A stretch of 64,000 bases of DNA, taken from an uncultured Clostridia bacterium (lineage in GTDB: Bacteria > Bacillota > Clostridia > Oscillospirales > JAAYOS01). The DNA lies in contig CANQDU010000003.1 in the NCBI GenBank assembly GCA_947593925.1, positions 124,001 to 188,000 of the forward strand. Reading direction: 5' to 3'. The notes below the pieces were generated by a model. The model saw only the letters and a program-made list of their open reading frames with translations, did no database searches and had not been told where the DNA came from. How positions within the stretch are numbered: position 1 is the first letter of the stretch; every line of letters begins with the position of its first letter. Of the stretch, positions 1 through 9,370 are shown one piece after another. A program made the translations under genes and the position numbers.

Positions 1-66
1 CTTCGACGCGGTGGAAAGCTCCGCGTGTACCTCTAATCCTATAACGGTCTCAAACTCCGGCGTCAT
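1..66 (-). CDS. gatB: Asp/Glu-tRNA amidotransferase subunit B, N-terminal fragment
   Basis: Only the first 22 codons lie in the window; the gene runs off the left edge. The visible peptide starts MTPEFETVIGLEVHAELST, which is the conserved GatB N-terminus (the VIGLEVHxxL motif). The ATG lies inside the end of gatA, overlapping it by 17 bases, so translation is probably coupled. GatB carries the kinase and amidotransferase site that converts Glu-tRNA(Gln) or Asp-tRNA(Asn) using ammonia delivered by GatA. Identity is firm from the motif and the gene order; nothing can be said about the rest of the protein. Confidence 0.85.
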   Translation of the reverse strand, partial: MTPEFETVIGLEVHAELSTASK

Positions 67-1504
67 CTTTTCCCTCCTCCCGCTCGAGCGCACAGGCGGC
101 TCGGAAGATTTCCCTCTCGCCGAAGGCAGGGGCGATAAGCTGTACCGCCGCCGGAAGTCCCGCGCCGTCCCTTCCGAACGGCATACTGAGCGCCGGCAGT
201 CCCGCTAGGCTCGCAGGCACCGCGCAGATGTCGGACAGGTATCTTGTCTCCGGATGGGCGTCCCGCTCCTCTATGCGGTACGGGACGGTCGGCGTCGTCG
301 GGGCGAGGATGAGGTCAAAGCGGGAGAATATCTCGCGGAACGAGCGGACAACGAGCGTCCGCACCTTCATCGCCTTCTCAAAGTACCTCTCGCGGTTCTC
401 TCCGTCGAGGACGAACGCGCCGAGAAGTATCCGACGCTTCACCTCTGCGCCGAATCCCTCTTCACGGCTGAGGCGCATCAGCTCGTCCGGGTCGGAGGCA
501 TTTTCGGCGCGCCGGCCGTAGCGCACGCCGTCGTACCGAGCGAGGTTTCCGCTCGACTCCGCCGTGGAGATCACGTAGTACGCCGGAAGCGCCCGCGTGA
601 GTATCGGAGCCGAGACCTCCTCCGTCTCCGCGCCAAGGCTTTGGAATACCTCCGCCGCGCGGCGGACGCTCCGCTGTACCTCCTCCTCAAACGGACTCCC
701 GAAGAACTCGCGCACGAGCGCTATCCTCATGCCCTTCACGCCGCGCGACACGTCGGACGTAAAGTCGGGGTAATCACGCACGAGCGACGTCGCGTCGCGC
801 GGGTCGTGCCCCGCAAGGACGTTTGTCACAATGGCGCAGTCGAGCGCAGTCCGCGTGAGCGGACCTATCTGGTCAAGCGAGCTCGCAAGCTCCGCCGCGC
901 CGTACCGCGTGACCGTGCCGTATGTCGGCTTCAGACCGACGACGCCACAGAACGCCGCCGGCTGGCGTATCGAGCCGCCGGTGTCGCTTCCGAGCGCGAA
1001 CGCCGCCTCGTGCGCCGCGACCGCGGCGGCGGAGCCGCCGGACGAGCCGCCGGGGACGCAGCCCGGCGCCGCGGGGTTCTCCGTCCCGCCGAAGAAGCTC
1101 GTCTGCGTCGTGGAGCCCATCGCGAACTCGTCCATATTCGTCTTTCCGAGGAGCACCGCGCCGGCGCGCTCGAGCCGCTCCGCCACGCCCGCCGAGAACG
1201 GCGGCACGAAGTCGCGGAGCAGACGGGAGGCGCAGGTGGTGCGTATCCCCTCGGTGCAGATGTTGTCCTTGAGTGCCATCGGGACGCCCGCGAGCGGTCC
1301 GAGCGCCTCGCCGGAGGCGCGGCGGCGGTCTATCTCCCGCGCCTGTTCCCGCGCGTGCTCCGCCGTGACGGTGATGAACGCGCGGAGCCGAGGCTCGCGG
1401 CGCTCTATCTCGCTGAGGTGCGCGTCCGCCGCCTCGAGCGCGGAGACTTCTCCGCGCGAGAGCAGCGCGGAGAGCCGCGCCACCGAAAGGTCGGTTATAT
1501 TCAC
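50..1504 (-). CDS. gatA: Asp-tRNA(Asn)/Glu-tRNA(Gln) amidotransferase subunit A
   Basis: Glutaminase subunit of the cytoplasmic GatCAB complex; it releases ammonia from glutamine for transamidation of misacylated tRNA. The 484-residue length is normal. The amidase-signature catalytic triad is visible: Lys79 in MALKDN, Ser154 in the GGSSGGS run, and Ser178 in SDTGGSIRQP. The start is a GTG whose last bases overlap the gatC stop (GTGA), preceded by a strong GGGGGAGGG ribosome site. It is the middle gene of gatC-gatA-gatB. Its presence implies indirect aminoacylation of tRNA-Gln and/or tRNA-Asn, usual in Firmicutes. Confidence 0.97.
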   Translation of the reverse strand: MNITDLSVARLSALLSRGEVSALEAADAHLSEIERREPRLRAFITVTAEHAREQAREIDRRRASGEALGPLAGVPMALKDNICTEGIRTTCASRLLRDFVPPFSAGVAERLERAGAVLLGKTNMDEFAMGSTTQTSFFGGTENPAAPGCVPGGSSGGSAAAVAAHEAAFALGSDTGGSIRQPAAFCGVVGLKPTYGTVTRYGAAELASSLDQIGPLTRTALDCAIVTNVLAGHDPRDATSLVRDYPDFTSDVSRGVKGMRIALVREFFGSPFEEEVQRSVRRAAEVFQSLGAETEEVSAPILTRALPAYYVISTAESSGNLARYDGVRYGRRAENASDPDELMRLSREEGFGAEVKRRILLGAFVLDGENRERYFEKAMKVRTLVVRSFREIFSRFDLILAPTTPTVPYRIEERDAHPETRYLSDICAVPASLAGLPALSMPFGRDGAGLPAAVQLIAPAFGEREIFRAACALEREEGKDDAGV

Positions 1505-1824
1505 GCGCCGCCCTCCCCCTGTATGTCTCCCGGCAGGACGACAAAAGCCCCGTCGCGCGCGGCGTTCCGCGTCATATCCTTCGCGGGACGGGCCGGGGCG
1601 TCGTCCCTGAGCCCGGTCTCACCGAACAGGACGCGCGCCGTGGGTTCGACGCCTTCCGTATCTATCGTCTCTATGCCGTCTATGTAATCGACAAGGCCGG
1701 AAAGCTCCCGCGCGATGCTTTCCGTCTCCTCCGGCGTGAACGCGAGCCTTGCCGTCTCCGCGAGCCGCGCGACCGTCTCGCGCGTGAGGCGCGGCCCGCG
1801 AATGTTGTCTTTTTTCAAGTCCAT
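1501..1824 (-). CDS. gatC: Asp-tRNA(Asn)/Glu-tRNA(Gln) amidotransferase subunit C
   Basis: Small subunit that wraps around GatA and GatB and stabilises the complex. The protein has 107 residues, slightly longer than the usual 95-100. It shows the family pattern: a first helix with LTRETVARLAETARLAFTPEE, then SGLVDYID and the VEPTARV segment. The ATG is preceded by GGAGGG four bases upstream. It is the first gene of the gat operon and overlaps gatA by four bases. Weak sequence conservation is typical of GatC, but position makes the call secure. Confidence 0.93.
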   Translation of the reverse strand: MDLKKDNIRGPRLTRETVARLAETARLAFTPEETESIARELSGLVDYIDGIETIDTEGVEPTARVLFGETGLRDDAPARPAKDMTRNAARDGAFVVLPGDIQGEGGA

Positions 1825-1877
1825 ACCCTCCGAATTCGCCTGTGTACTGTCTGCTTCTTATATGTATGTTGAAAGAA

Positions 1878-1913
1878 AGAAACAGCCTCCCGCCCGCGAG
1901 CGGGTGGGAGGCC
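1878..1913 (-). terminator. Rho-independent terminator between the tautomerase gene and gatC
   Basis: A 12-bp GC-rich stem with a 4-base loop (arms 1885-1896 and 1901-1912), followed on the minus strand by a T-rich run (TGTTTCTTTC). It lies between the upstream tautomerase gene and gatC, so gatCAB probably has its own promoter. Confidence 0.55.
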
Positions 1914-1918
1914 GGAAG

Positions 1919-2260
1919 TCATCTCCAAGTTCCGTTTGAACCCCAGTTTTCAAACTCCATTATATTGAGATATATGTCTCCGAGCGGGACGTCGAGCATC
2001 ACCGAGAGGTCGCCCGTGAGCTTTTCGCACAGCTTCGCCTTTGCCTCCTCGGTGGTCTTGCCGAAAAGACGTACCTCGATGAATACGCAGACGCGCTGGC
2101 TCGCGTCCTTATACATCCTGCGCCCGTCCTCGAGCTGGACCATCGTCGCCGCGACGGTCTTTCCCGGGATTATCGTGATATGCTGGCTTACCACATCATA
2201 GACCGCAGTCCGCTCATTGTCCGAGAGCTTGCGGCCGACGCTTATCCTCACAAACGGCAT
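1919..2260 (-). CDS. MIF/4-oxalocrotonate tautomerase superfamily protein
   Basis: The 113-residue protein begins MPFVRI, so removal of Met would expose the N-terminal proline that is the catalytic base in this superfamily. Length and the pattern of two beta-alpha-beta units fit MIF-like (phenylpyruvate/dopachrome tautomerase type) members rather than the roughly 60-residue 4-OT type. The acidic end ([16 protein letters not shown]) matches the conserved C-terminal Asn-Trp-Gly part of MIF relatives. Substrate unknown. It sits alone between clpX and gatC with a terminator after it. The family call rests on motif and length only. Confidence 0.72.
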   Translation of the reverse strand: MPFVRISVGRKLSDNERTAVYDVVSQHITIIPGKTVAATMVQLEDGRRMYKDASQRVCVFIEVRLFGKTTEEAKAKLCEKLTGDLSVMLDVPLGDIYLNIMEFENWGSNGTWR

Positions 2261-2305
2261 AACATTGCCTCCCCTCCCGGCGGACGGTTCCGCCGGATAT
2301 TTGTA

Positions 2306-3580
2306 CTACGCCGCAGGCTCCGGGCGGCGGCTCGGGTCGCGCAGGATGCGCGGCGGCTCCTCGCCGCGAACGCACGCGGCGGTTATCTCTACTGTGGTTA
2401 TCGTGCTGTCGGACGGCACCATATACATGATGTCGCCGAGTACCTTTTCGACGACAGCGCGCAGTCCGCGTGCGCCGATCTTCCGCTCTATCGCCTTGTC
2501 GGCTATCGCCTCGAGCGTCTCGCGCGGTACGACGAGCTCGACGCCGTCCATCTCGAGCAGCTTCGCGTACTGCTTGATGAGCGCGTTCTTCGGCTCGGTG
2601 AGGATGCGTATGAGTTCCTCGCGCGAGAGCTCCGCGAGCGGCGCTATCACCGGCAGACGTCCCACAAGCTCGGGTATGATGCCGAACTTCAGCAGGTCGT
2701 GCGGCTGTATCTCACGGAGCAGCGCCGTCCTGTCAAGGTCGTCGTCCCGGCGCACGTCCGCGCCGAAGCCGAGTCCCCTTCCCCCGACGCGCCCGTCTAT
2801 CGTCTTCTCTATGCCGTCGAACGCGCCGCCGCAGATGAAGAGGATGTTGCTCGTGTCCACCTCGATGAACTCCTGGTGCGGGTGCTTGCGCCCTCCCTGC
2901 GGGGGGACGTTCGCCTTCGTGCCCTCGAGTATCTTCAGCAGCGCCTGCTGCACGCCCTCTCCGCTGACGTCGCGCGTGATGGAGACGTTCTCGCTCTTGC
3001 GCGAGATCTTGTCTATCTCGTCGATATAGATTATCCCGCGCTCCGCGAGCTCCACGTCGTAGTCCGCCGCCTGAACGAGCCGCAGGAGGATGTTTTCCAC
3101 GTCCTCGCCGACGTAGCCCGCCTCGGTAAGCGTCGTCGCGTCCGCAATGGCAAAGGGTACGTTCAGTATCCTTGCAAGCGTCTGCGCGATGAAGGTCTTG
3201 CCCGAGCCGGTCGGGCCGAGCATGAGGATGTTCGACTTCTGTATCTCGACGTCGTCCGAGCTCGTGCGCTCGTAGTTTATCCGCTTGTAGTGGTTGTAGA
3301 CCGCCACGGCAAGCGACTTCTTCGCGTCCTCCTGCCCGATGACGTACTCGTCGAGCTTTGCGACTATCTCCTCGGGGGTGAGCTTTTCCGCCGGAGCGAC
3401 GTTATGGGTGTGCCGGTGCTCGTGGCCGTAGTCCTCCATATCCTCTCCGAGCAGGTTCACGCAGAGGCGGACGCACTCGTCGCAAATCCTTACTCCGGGG
3501 CCGGTTATGAGCCGTTCGACCTGATTTTCGCTCTTTCCGCAGAACGAGCAGCGGAGGAGCTTCTCGTCGTTTTTCGCCAT
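2306..3580 (-). CDS. clpX: ATP-dependent Clp protease ATP-binding subunit ClpX
   Basis: AAA+ unfoldase that feeds substrates to ClpP. Visible: an N-terminal C4 zinc finger (Cys11, Cys14, Cys33, Cys36), Walker A GPTGSGKT at 122-129, Walker B IIYIDEID near 183-190, the IGF-type ClpP-docking region, and a sensor-2 GARGLR motif. The 424-residue length is standard. The start is set by GAGGAG seven bases before the ATG. It follows clpP by 17 bases in a tig-clpP-clpX cluster, the usual bacterial order. Confidence 0.98.
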   Translation of the reverse strand: MAKNDEKLLRCSFCGKSENQVERLITGPGVRICDECVRLCVNLLGEDMEDYGHEHRHTHNVAPAEKLTPEEIVAKLDEYVIGQEDAKKSLAVAVYNHYKRINYERTSSDDVEIQKSNILMLGPTGSGKTFIAQTLARILNVPFAIADATTLTEAGYVGEDVENILLRLVQAADYDVELAERGIIYIDEIDKISRKSENVSITRDVSGEGVQQALLKILEGTKANVPPQGGRKHPHQEFIEVDTSNILFICGGAFDGIEKTIDGRVGGRGLGFGADVRRDDDLDRTALLREIQPHDLLKFGIIPELVGRLPVIAPLAELSREELIRILTEPKNALIKQYAKLLEMDGVELVVPRETLEAIADKAIERKIGARGLRAVVEKVLGDIMYMVPSDSTITTVEITAACVRGEEPPRILRDPSRRPEPAA

Positions 3581-3597
3581 TGATTTCTCCTCGAATT

Positions 3598-4200
3598 TTA
3601 ATGATGAGCTATAATGCGGTCGATAAGGCCGTACTCAAGCGCCTGGTCTGCGGTCATGATGTTGTCGCGCTCGGTGTCGTGCGCTATGACGTCGATGGGC
3701 TTGCCGGTGTTCTCCGCGAGGATGCGGTTCAGCTTCTCGCGGGTGCGGAGTATCCATTCGGCGTGTATCTTGATGTCGCTCGCCTGTCCCTGTACCCCGC
3801 CGAGAGGCTGGTGGATCAGTATCTCCGCATTCGGGAGGGCTATGCGCTTGCCCTTCGCGCCGGCGGAGAGCAGGAACGCTCCCATCGACGCGGCAAGGCC
3901 GATGCAGACGGTAGACACGTCGCACTTGACGTACTGCATGGTGTCATATATCGCGAGCCCGGCGCTGACGCTTCCTCCGGGGCTGTTGATATAGAACTGA
4001 ATGTCCTTGTCGGGGTCCTGCGCCTCGAGGAAGAGGAGCTGCGCGACGACAAGGCTCGCCGTGACGTCGTTCACCTCGTCCGAGAGGAAAATTATGCGGT
4101 CATTCAGCAGGCGGGAGAATATGTCGTAAGCCCGCTCGCCGCGGTTGGTGTTCTCGATAACGGTAGGCACAAGTGCCATCTTGGGGTCAAATATTTCCAT
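3598..4200 (-). CDS. clpP: ATP-dependent Clp protease proteolytic subunit
   Basis: Serine peptidase that forms the tetradecameric chamber of ClpXP. At 200 residues it is a normal single-copy ClpP. Catalytic residues are visible: Ser105 in GLAASMGAF, His130 in ILIHQPLGG, and Asp179 in HDTERDN; the S-H spacing of 25 equals that of the E. coli enzyme. The FYINSPGG oxyanion-side motif is present. AAAGGAG precedes the ATG. An 89-base gap separates it from tig upstream and no other gene lies in it. Confidence 0.98.
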   Translation of the reverse strand: MEIFDPKMALVPTVIENTNRGERAYDIFSRLLNDRIIFLSDEVNDVTASLVVAQLLFLEAQDPDKDIQFYINSPGGSVSAGLAIYDTMQYVKCDVSTVCIGLAASMGAFLLSAGAKGKRIALPNAEILIHQPLGGVQGQASDIKIHAEWILRTREKLNRILAENTGKPIDVIAHDTERDNIMTADQALEYGLIDRIIAHH

Positions 4201-4289
4201 TTTGTGCTTCTCCTTTCCCGTATGTGCAAAAACAGACTGTAAAAGGTGTACACAAGAAAGACCCGCTCCGCGTTCCGGAGGCTCGGGGC

Positions 4290-5714
4290 TTACTCGCCCT
4301 TCTCCTCCGCCGGAGCCTCGTGAGTCTCCGCGGGAGTCTCGGCCGGTTCCTCCTTCGCCGCGGTCTTCTTCTTTCTTGTGCCGGTGCTCGCGCGCTTAGC
4401 CTTCGGCTTTGCCGCGCTCTTTGCGGGCTTCGCGTCCGGGTCGGTGCCGACGGCGCTCTCGAGCACGAGCTTCGACGCCTTCTCGCGCGTGAGGTCGGTC
4501 CTGAGCCCGTCGTCCGTCACAGCTATCTTAACCTGTTCCACCGGCATATTATACTGCTCGGCAAACTCATTGTACTTGGCGTCGAGCTCCTCCTGCGTGA
4601 CCTCGATGCCCTCGTCCTTGGCTATCTTGTCGAGCGCGAGACCGATCTTGACCTGCGCCTCGGCTCTCGGACGGAGGTCGGCGCGCATGTCGTCGAGCTT
4701 CATGCCGGTGACCTTCATATAGGTGTCCATGTCGATGCCCTGCGACTGGAGGCGGTAGGCCATGTTCTCTATCTGGCTCTCGACCTGCTCGTCTACCATG
4801 GCGTCCGGTATCTCGCCCTCGACCTTCTCCGCGAGCCTGTCCATGACGGCGTTCTCGAAGCTCTGACGCACCGACTCCTCGCGATCCTCGCGGATGTGCT
4901 TCTCGATGTCCGCGCGGAGCTCGTCGAGCGTATCGAACTCGCTGACGTCCTTTGCAAACTCGTCGTCCGCCTCGGGGAGTATCTTTTCGCGAACCTCGTG
5001 GACCTTCACCTTGAAGACCGCCGGCTTGCCCGCAAGCTCCTCGGCGTGGTACTCCTCCGGGAAGGTGACGTGTACGTCCACATCCTCGCCGGCGCGGACG
5101 CCGACAAGCTGCTCCTCAAAGCCGGGGATAAAGCTCTGCGAGCCTATCTCGAGCTCGTAGTTCTCGCCCTTGCCGCCCTCGAAGGGGACGTCGTCCATGA
5201 AGCCCTCGAAGTCGATAACGGCGATGTCGCCGCCGGCTATGGCGCGGTCCACGGTCTCGATACGGGCGTTGCGGACGCGCATACGCTCTATCTCGTCGTT
5301 CGCTTCGCTCTCGCCCACGCTCACGGAATACTTCGGCGCCTCGATGCCCTTCCACTCGCCGAGGGTTATCTCGGGGCGGACCGGAACTATCGCCTTGAAG
5401 GTGTAGCCGCCGGCGTCGATGTTGTCGATGTCCATCTTGCCGGGGCCGACGGCGTCTATACCGCTCTCCGCCACGGCGGCCTCATACGCCGCGGGATAGC
5501 TCTCCTCCACGGCGTCCTGCCAGAAGAAGCCCTCTCCGTAGAGGCGCTCGATCATCTTGCGGCTCGCCTTGCCCTTGCGGAAGCCCGGAACGGTGATGCG
5601 TCCGCGCTGCTTGCGGTAGGCGGTCTCTATTGCGGCCTCGAATTCCTCGCCGCTCACCTCGATGGTAAGCTCTACCGTGCTCTTTTCTTTCTTTTCGGTG
5701 CTGATAAGCTTCAT
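4290..5714 (-). CDS. tig: Trigger factor (ribosome-associated chaperone and prolyl isomerase)
   Basis: Co-translational chaperone bound near the ribosomal exit tunnel. Order: an N-terminal ribosome-binding domain with the signature variant [13 protein letters not shown] (about 38-50), a central FKBP-like isomerase domain, and a helical C-terminal chaperone domain. The ATG at 5714 was chosen over an upstream in-frame ATG because it has AAAGGAAAGG before it and matches the family start. The protein has 474 residues; the last about 50 form a Lys/Ala/Glu-rich low-complexity tail ([15 protein letters not shown] then acidic repeats) that is longer than in most relatives. Clustered with clpP-clpX. 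Confidence 0.96.
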   Translation of the reverse strand: MKLISTEKKEKSTVELTIEVSGEEFEAAIETAYRKQRGRITVPGFRKGKASRKMIERLYGEGFFWQDAVEESYPAAYEAAVAESGIDAVGPGKMDIDNIDAGGYTFKAIVPVRPEITLGEWKGIEAPKYSVSVGESEANDEIERMRVRNARIETVDRAIAGGDIAVIDFEGFMDDVPFEGGKGENYELEIGSQSFIPGFEEQLVGVRAGEDVDVHVTFPEEYHAEELAGKPAVFKVKVHEVREKILPEADDEFAKDVSEFDTLDELRADIEKHIREDREESVRQSFENAVMDRLAEKVEGEIPDAMVDEQVESQIENMAYRLQSQGIDMDTYMKVTGMKLDDMRADLRPRAEAQVKIGLALDKIAKDEGIEVTQEELDAKYNEFAEQYNMPVEQVKIAVTDDGLRTDLTREKASKLVLESAVGTDPDAKPAKSAAKPKAKRASTGTRKKKTAAKEEPAETPAETHEAPAEEKGE

Positions 5715-5833
5715 AATAACTAACCTTTCCTTTCCGACTTTTCGCGGCGTCCCGAGTCGGCTCAAGATCACCGGGACCCATCGGGAGCCCGCGCCGGAGA
5801 CGACAAAAAAACGCGTTTTCGCGCACAGAATAT

Positions 5834-5862
5834 ATTATAGCAGATGCCGTCAAGGATTTCCA
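5834..5862 (-). promoter_or_regulatory. Putative sigma-A promoter of tig
   Basis: On the minus strand TGGAAA, a 17-base spacer and a perfect TATAAT, about 120 bases upstream of the tig start. The -35 box matches 4 of 6 consensus positions. Confidence 0.45.
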
Positions 5863-6018
5863 TACCTTTTTTCAATTTTTCTCTTGCCGGGGAAGACTTT
5901 TCCGTGATATGATGTTCCGCGGAGTGGTTTGCTCCCCGAAAAATCGGCGGAGAGGACGCTTTCCGGGCGCTCCTCCCGCTCCGCGCCGCCCGAAAACAGG
6001 AATTTTTTGAAAAAACGC

Positions 6019-6047
6019 TTGCAATCCCCGCCGCTTTGTGGTATATT
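6019..6047 (+). promoter_or_regulatory. Sigma-A promoter of rplS
   Basis: TTGCAA, a 17-base spacer ending TTGTGG, and TATATT. It leaves a leader of about 77 bases before rplS. Ribosomal-protein leaders are known upstream of rplS in Firmicutes, but I could not verify such a structure here. Confidence 0.75.
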
Positions 6048-6130
6048 ATTTTGGCGTGACTATGGATGGTCCTCTGCCGCCCAATCGACACCTGCGGCAC
6101 GAACGTCCTAAAAGAGAGGAGGACGCACTT

Positions 6131-6472
6131 ATGAATCTGGTAGAAGCTCTTTCGCAGAAGTACATGAAGGAGTCCCTTCCGGACGTGCGCATCGGTGACA
6201 CCGTTCGCGTCCACGTCAAGATAAAGGAAGGCAATCGTGAGAGGATCCAGACCTTTGAGGGTACCGTCATCGCGCGCAAGCACGGCGGCATAAGCGAGAC
6301 GATAACCGTCCGCCGCGTATCCTACGGCGTCGGCGTGGAAAAGATATTCCCGCTGCACTCGCCCAATGTCGATAAGATAGAGGTCGTTCGCCGCGGCAAG
6401 ATCCGCCGCGCGAAGCTCTACTACCTGCGCGGCCGCGTCGGCAAGAGCGCCCGCGTCAAGGAAGATCTTTAA
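6131..6472 (+). CDS. rplS: 50S ribosomal protein L19
   Basis: L19 sits at the interface of the two ribosomal subunits. The 113-residue sequence carries the family landmarks: [18 protein letters not shown], the [13 protein letters not shown] segment, the [20 protein letters not shown] motif and the basic [14 protein letters not shown] end. The ATG was chosen because GAGAGGAGG lies about nine bases upstream and the upstream in-frame codons have no homology. It is monocistronic, between a good promoter and a hairpin terminator. Confidence 0.98.
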   Translation: MNLVEALSQKYMKESLPDVRIGDTVRVHVKIKEGNRERIQTFEGTVIARKHGGISETITVRRVSYGVGVEKIFPLHSPNVDKIEVVRRGKIRRAKLYYLRGRVGKSARVKEDL

Positions 6473-6490
6473 GACACACGAGCAGGACAA

Positions 6491-6520
6491 GAAGGCACCT
6501 TCAAAAGGTGCCTTTCGTCT
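6491..6520 (+). terminator. Hairpin after rplS
   Basis: Perfect 10-bp stem (6492-6501 with 6505-6514) and a 3-base loop; the following run is only partly T-rich. It ends six bases before the ribosome site of the next gene, so partial read-through is possible. Confidence 0.6.
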
Positions 6521-6535
6521 TATTTGGAGGAAACC

Positions 6536-7624
6536 ATGACCAGTTCCGCTGCTGTCGAGCGCGCCGCGATGTTCCATGCCGGCGGCGTGCTCTCCGCCGT
6601 TCCCTACGGCTCGGGGCATATAAACGACACATATCTTGTAGAGACCGCCAAGGGACGCTTCATCCTTCAGCGGATAAACACGAAGGTTTTCAGCGACCCC
6701 TACGCGCTCACCGAGAACCTGATGCTCGTCACGAGCCACATCCGCATGAAGACCGCGCTCGACGGGGGCGATTTCGAGAGGTGTACCATCACCCCGGTGC
6801 CCGCCGTGGGCGGCGCGTTCTGCGCCGAGGCGGAGGACGGCTTCTGGAGAATGTCCCGCTTTATCGAGGGCAGCTTTTCCCTCGACCGCGCCGAGCGCCC
6901 GGAGGACACGTACGAGGGCGGGCGCGGCTTCGGGCGGTTCATGACGCTCCTTCGCGACTTCCCCGCGGAGCGCCTGCACGAGACGATACCGAACTTTCAC
7001 AACACTCCCCTGCGCCTCGAGGCGATGAAGCGCTCCGCCGCGGAGGACGCCGCCGGAAGACTCTCCTCCTGCGCCGCGCTCTACGAGGAATACGCCTCCC
7101 GAGCGGAGTTCTACGCCGGCGAGTGGCGGCGGCTCGACGCGGCGCTCCCGAAGCGCGTCACGCATAACGATACCAAGATAAACAACATTCTCTTTGACGG
7201 CGCGACGCGCCGTGCGCTCGCCGTCATCGACCTCGACACGGTGATGCCCGGTCTCTCCGTCTTCGACTTTGGGGACGCGATACGCACCGGCGCCGCCTCC
7301 GCAGACGAGGACACCACCGCTCCCGAGACCATGGGAGTTTCGACGGAGCTGTTCGAGGCGTATGCGCGCGGATACCTCGAGGAGGCGGATGGTCTCACGC
7401 CCGAGGAGACCGAGGCGCTCGTCCTCGGCGCGAAAATGATGACCTACGAGTGCGGCTCGCGCTTCATGGCGGACTACCTCGCGAGGGACGTGTACTTCAA
7501 AGCGTCGCGGCCGGGTCACAACCTCGACCGTGCGGCAAGTCAGATGGCGCTCCTGCGTGACATGGAGCGCAGGACGGACGAGCTCGAGGAGACGGTGCGC
7601 GGACTCGTCCGCGCCCGGGGCTGA
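6536..7624 (+). CDS. APH-fold sugar kinase, N-acetylhexosamine 1-kinase (NahK)-like
   Basis: Cytoplasmic phosphotransferase of the aminoglycoside/choline kinase fold. The start GSGHINDTYLV, the ILQRINTKVF segment and the NLMLVTSH region resemble NahK-type kinases that phosphorylate GlcNAc/GalNAc at C1. The catalytic loop THNDTKINNILF is at about residue 210 and the metal-binding IDLDTVMPG at about 233. The 362-residue length fits. ATG at 6536 is used because GGAGG precedes it by five bases; a TTG four codons earlier is less likely. The next gene is a GH123-like glycosidase, which fits a route freeing a hexosamine and then phosphorylating it. Substrate is inferred. Confidence 0.75.
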   Translation: MTSSAAVERAAMFHAGGVLSAVPYGSGHINDTYLVETAKGRFILQRINTKVFSDPYALTENLMLVTSHIRMKTALDGGDFERCTITPVPAVGGAFCAEAEDGFWRMSRFIEGSFSLDRAERPEDTYEGGRGFGRFMTLLRDFPAERLHETIPNFHNTPLRLEAMKRSAAEDAAGRLSSCAALYEEYASRAEFYAGEWRRLDAALPKRVTHNDTKINNILFDGATRRALAVIDLDTVMPGLSVFDFGDAIRTGAASADEDTTAPETMGVSTELFEAYARGYLEEADGLTPEETEALVLGAKMMTYECGSRFMADYLARDVYFKASRPGHNLDRAASQMALLRDMERRTDELEETVRGLVRARG

Positions 7625-7733
7625 ATATCATCCGGCGGCGCGGCGCGGAAGCGCCGCGCTCGCGCGTTTCCGGCAAAAAGCACGCACAACGCCGCGCCGC
7701 GCGGCATAAACAGAAAAAGAGAGGGTAAAAACA

Positions 7734-9311
7734 ATGAAAACAAAGCTTGTAAGCGCCATGACAAAGGTCCTTCCCGCGCGCGAGCCGGAGGCGCTCGCGC
7801 TTCCGCTCCGCGCCCTGCGCGGCGAGCGGCTGTCGTTCCAGACAGCCGTCTGTCCGGACGCGACCTGCGACGTGTACGTCTCGGTGCGCACCGACCTCCG
7901 CTCCCGCGTGCGCGAGGTAGGGCTCGTCCCGGTCGGACTGCCCTGCTACCCCGCAAGCGAAGGGCTGTACATCAGCCGCGAGCCGGGGCTTTTCCCCGAC
8001 CCGCTGCTCCCCCTCTGCGACGGCAGGACGCGCCTTCCGTTCGGACAGTGGCGCTCCTTCTTCATAGACGTCGAGGGCGACACGGACGGAGTGTTTCCCG
8101 TGGAGGTGACCGTCCGCGCCGGGGACGAGACCGAGGTCCTCCGCGTAGAGGTGACGCTCCTGCCGCACGACCTTCCGCCGCAGAAGATCGGCGTCACGCA
8201 GTGGTTCCACTACGACTCGCTTGCGGAGTATTACTCGCTCGAGATGTGGTCGCCGAGGTACTTCGATACGCTTGAGAAGTGGCTGAAGAACTATGCCCGT
8301 CTCGGCGGGAACACGCTCCTCACGCCGCTCTTCACTCCCCCGCTCGACACCGAGCCCGGCGGTGAACGCCTCACGGCTCAGCTCATAGACGTCGTGGGGC
8401 GCGGCGGCGAATACTCCTTCGGCTTCGAGCGGTTCGAGAAGTTCATGCGGCTCGCGCAGAGCTGCGGGATAGAGCGGTTCGAGCTGTCACACCTGTTCAC
8501 ACAGTGGGGCGCGGCGGCCGCGCCGAAGATAGTCGCGTCGGACGGACGGCGCATCTTCGGCTGGGACACCCCCGCCACCGGCGAGCGGTACTCCGCGTTC
8601 CTCGCGGCGTTCCTGCCCCGGCTCCGCGAGGAGCTCGGGAGGCTCGGGATAGAGCGGCGCTGCGTCATGCACGTCTCGGACGAACCGAACGCCTCGCAGC
8701 TTGAGAGCTACTCCGCGGCAAAGGCTCTGCTGAAGCGCGGCATGGACGACATTCCGATCATGGACGCGCTTTCAAACATCGAGTTCTACCGGCGCGGCTG
8801 CGTCGAGACTCCCGTCGTCTCGCTCGACCACATCGGCCCGTTCCTCGAGGAAGGCGTCTCGCCGCTCTGGGGATACTACTGCTGCGGTCAGGACAGGAAC
8901 GTCTCAAACCGCTTTATCGCGCAGGACCTGCGGATGACCCGCGCGTTCGGCGCGCAGGCGTGGAAGTTCCGACTCGCGGGATTTTTGCAGTGGGGACACA
9001 ACTTCTACCGCACGCAGCTCTCGCGGCGGCGCATCGACCCGTGGCGCGTTACCGACGCGGAGTATGCCTTCCCCTCCGGGGACGCATTCTCGGTCTACCC
9101 CGGCGAGGACGGCGAGCCGATAGAGAGCATCCGCGCGGCGGCGTTCGCGGCGGCGCTCCGGGACGTCCGCGCGTTCGAGCTCTGCGAGGAGCTTTACGGG
9201 CGGGAAAGGACGCTCGCGGCGGTCGAGGACGGCACGCCCGTCAGATTTGACGACTGCACCTTCTCAAGCGAGGCCGCCCGCGACAGAGTGAACGCGCTCC
9301 TTGCGAAGTAG
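7734..9311 (+). CDS. DUF4091 / GH123-like glycoside hydrolase
   Basis: A 525-residue protein with an N-terminal beta-sandwich-like part (about 1-150) and a TIM-barrel-like part with DUF4091 character. An adjacent Asp316-Glu317 pair in HVSDEPNAS matches the Asp-Glu catalytic pair of GH123 N-acetyl-beta-galactosaminidases, which use substrate-assisted catalysis. No signal peptide is visible, so it would act inside the cell on imported glycans. It follows a NahK-like kinase by about 110 bases, supporting an N-acetylhexosamine substrate. The fold and catalytic pair are well supported; the exact sugar is not. Confidence 0.78.
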   Translation: MKTKLVSAMTKVLPAREPEALALPLRALRGERLSFQTAVCPDATCDVYVSVRTDLRSRVREVGLVPVGLPCYPASEGLYISREPGLFPDPLLPLCDGRTRLPFGQWRSFFIDVEGDTDGVFPVEVTVRAGDETEVLRVEVTLLPHDLPPQKIGVTQWFHYDSLAEYYSLEMWSPRYFDTLEKWLKNYARLGGNTLLTPLFTPPLDTEPGGERLTAQLIDVVGRGGEYSFGFERFEKFMRLAQSCGIERFELSHLFTQWGAAAAPKIVASDGRRIFGWDTPATGERYSAFLAAFLPRLREELGRLGIERRCVMHVSDEPNASQLESYSAAKALLKRGMDDIPIMDALSNIEFYRRGCVETPVVSLDHIGPFLEEGVSPLWGYYCCGQDRNVSNRFIAQDLRMTRAFGAQAWKFRLAGFLQWGHNFYRTQLSRRRIDPWRVTDAEYAFPSGDAFSVYPGEDGEPIESIRAAAFAAALRDVRAFELCEELYGRERTLAAVEDGTPVRFDDCTFSSEAARDRVNALLAK

Positions 9312-9340
9312 CGAATTTTCGGCGTCTTTGCGCGCGGCAC

Positions 9341-9369
9341 TTTATTTCGGGCGAAATTTGTGGTATAAT
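9341..9369 (+). promoter_or_regulatory. Putative promoter upstream of the repeat and lepB
   Basis: TTTATT, a 17-base spacer ending TTGTGG, and a perfect TATAAT. The -35 is weak, but the TTGTGG just before the -10 is shared with the rplS and secG promoters. Transcription would start at about 9376, at the first base pairs of a multi-hairpin repeat, so the repeat would form the 5' leader of lepB. Confidence 0.5.
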
Positions 9370-9370
9370 T

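Noticed and set aside
254..1687. A long open frame antisense to gatA and gatC
   Set aside because: It mirrors the codon bias of a high-GC gene; the encoded protein is Arg-rich without motifs, while the opposite strand carries clear GatA and GatC.
6054..6130. Ribosomal protein L19 leader RNA
   Set aside because: The position fits, but I could not match a conserved structure by eye; it is only mentioned as a possibility with the promoter.
5768..7519. A 583-codon minus-strand frame across rplS and the kinase gene
   Set aside because: It covers a recognisable ribosomal protein and kinase on the other strand, has no ribosome site or known domain, and crosses a promoter and terminator.
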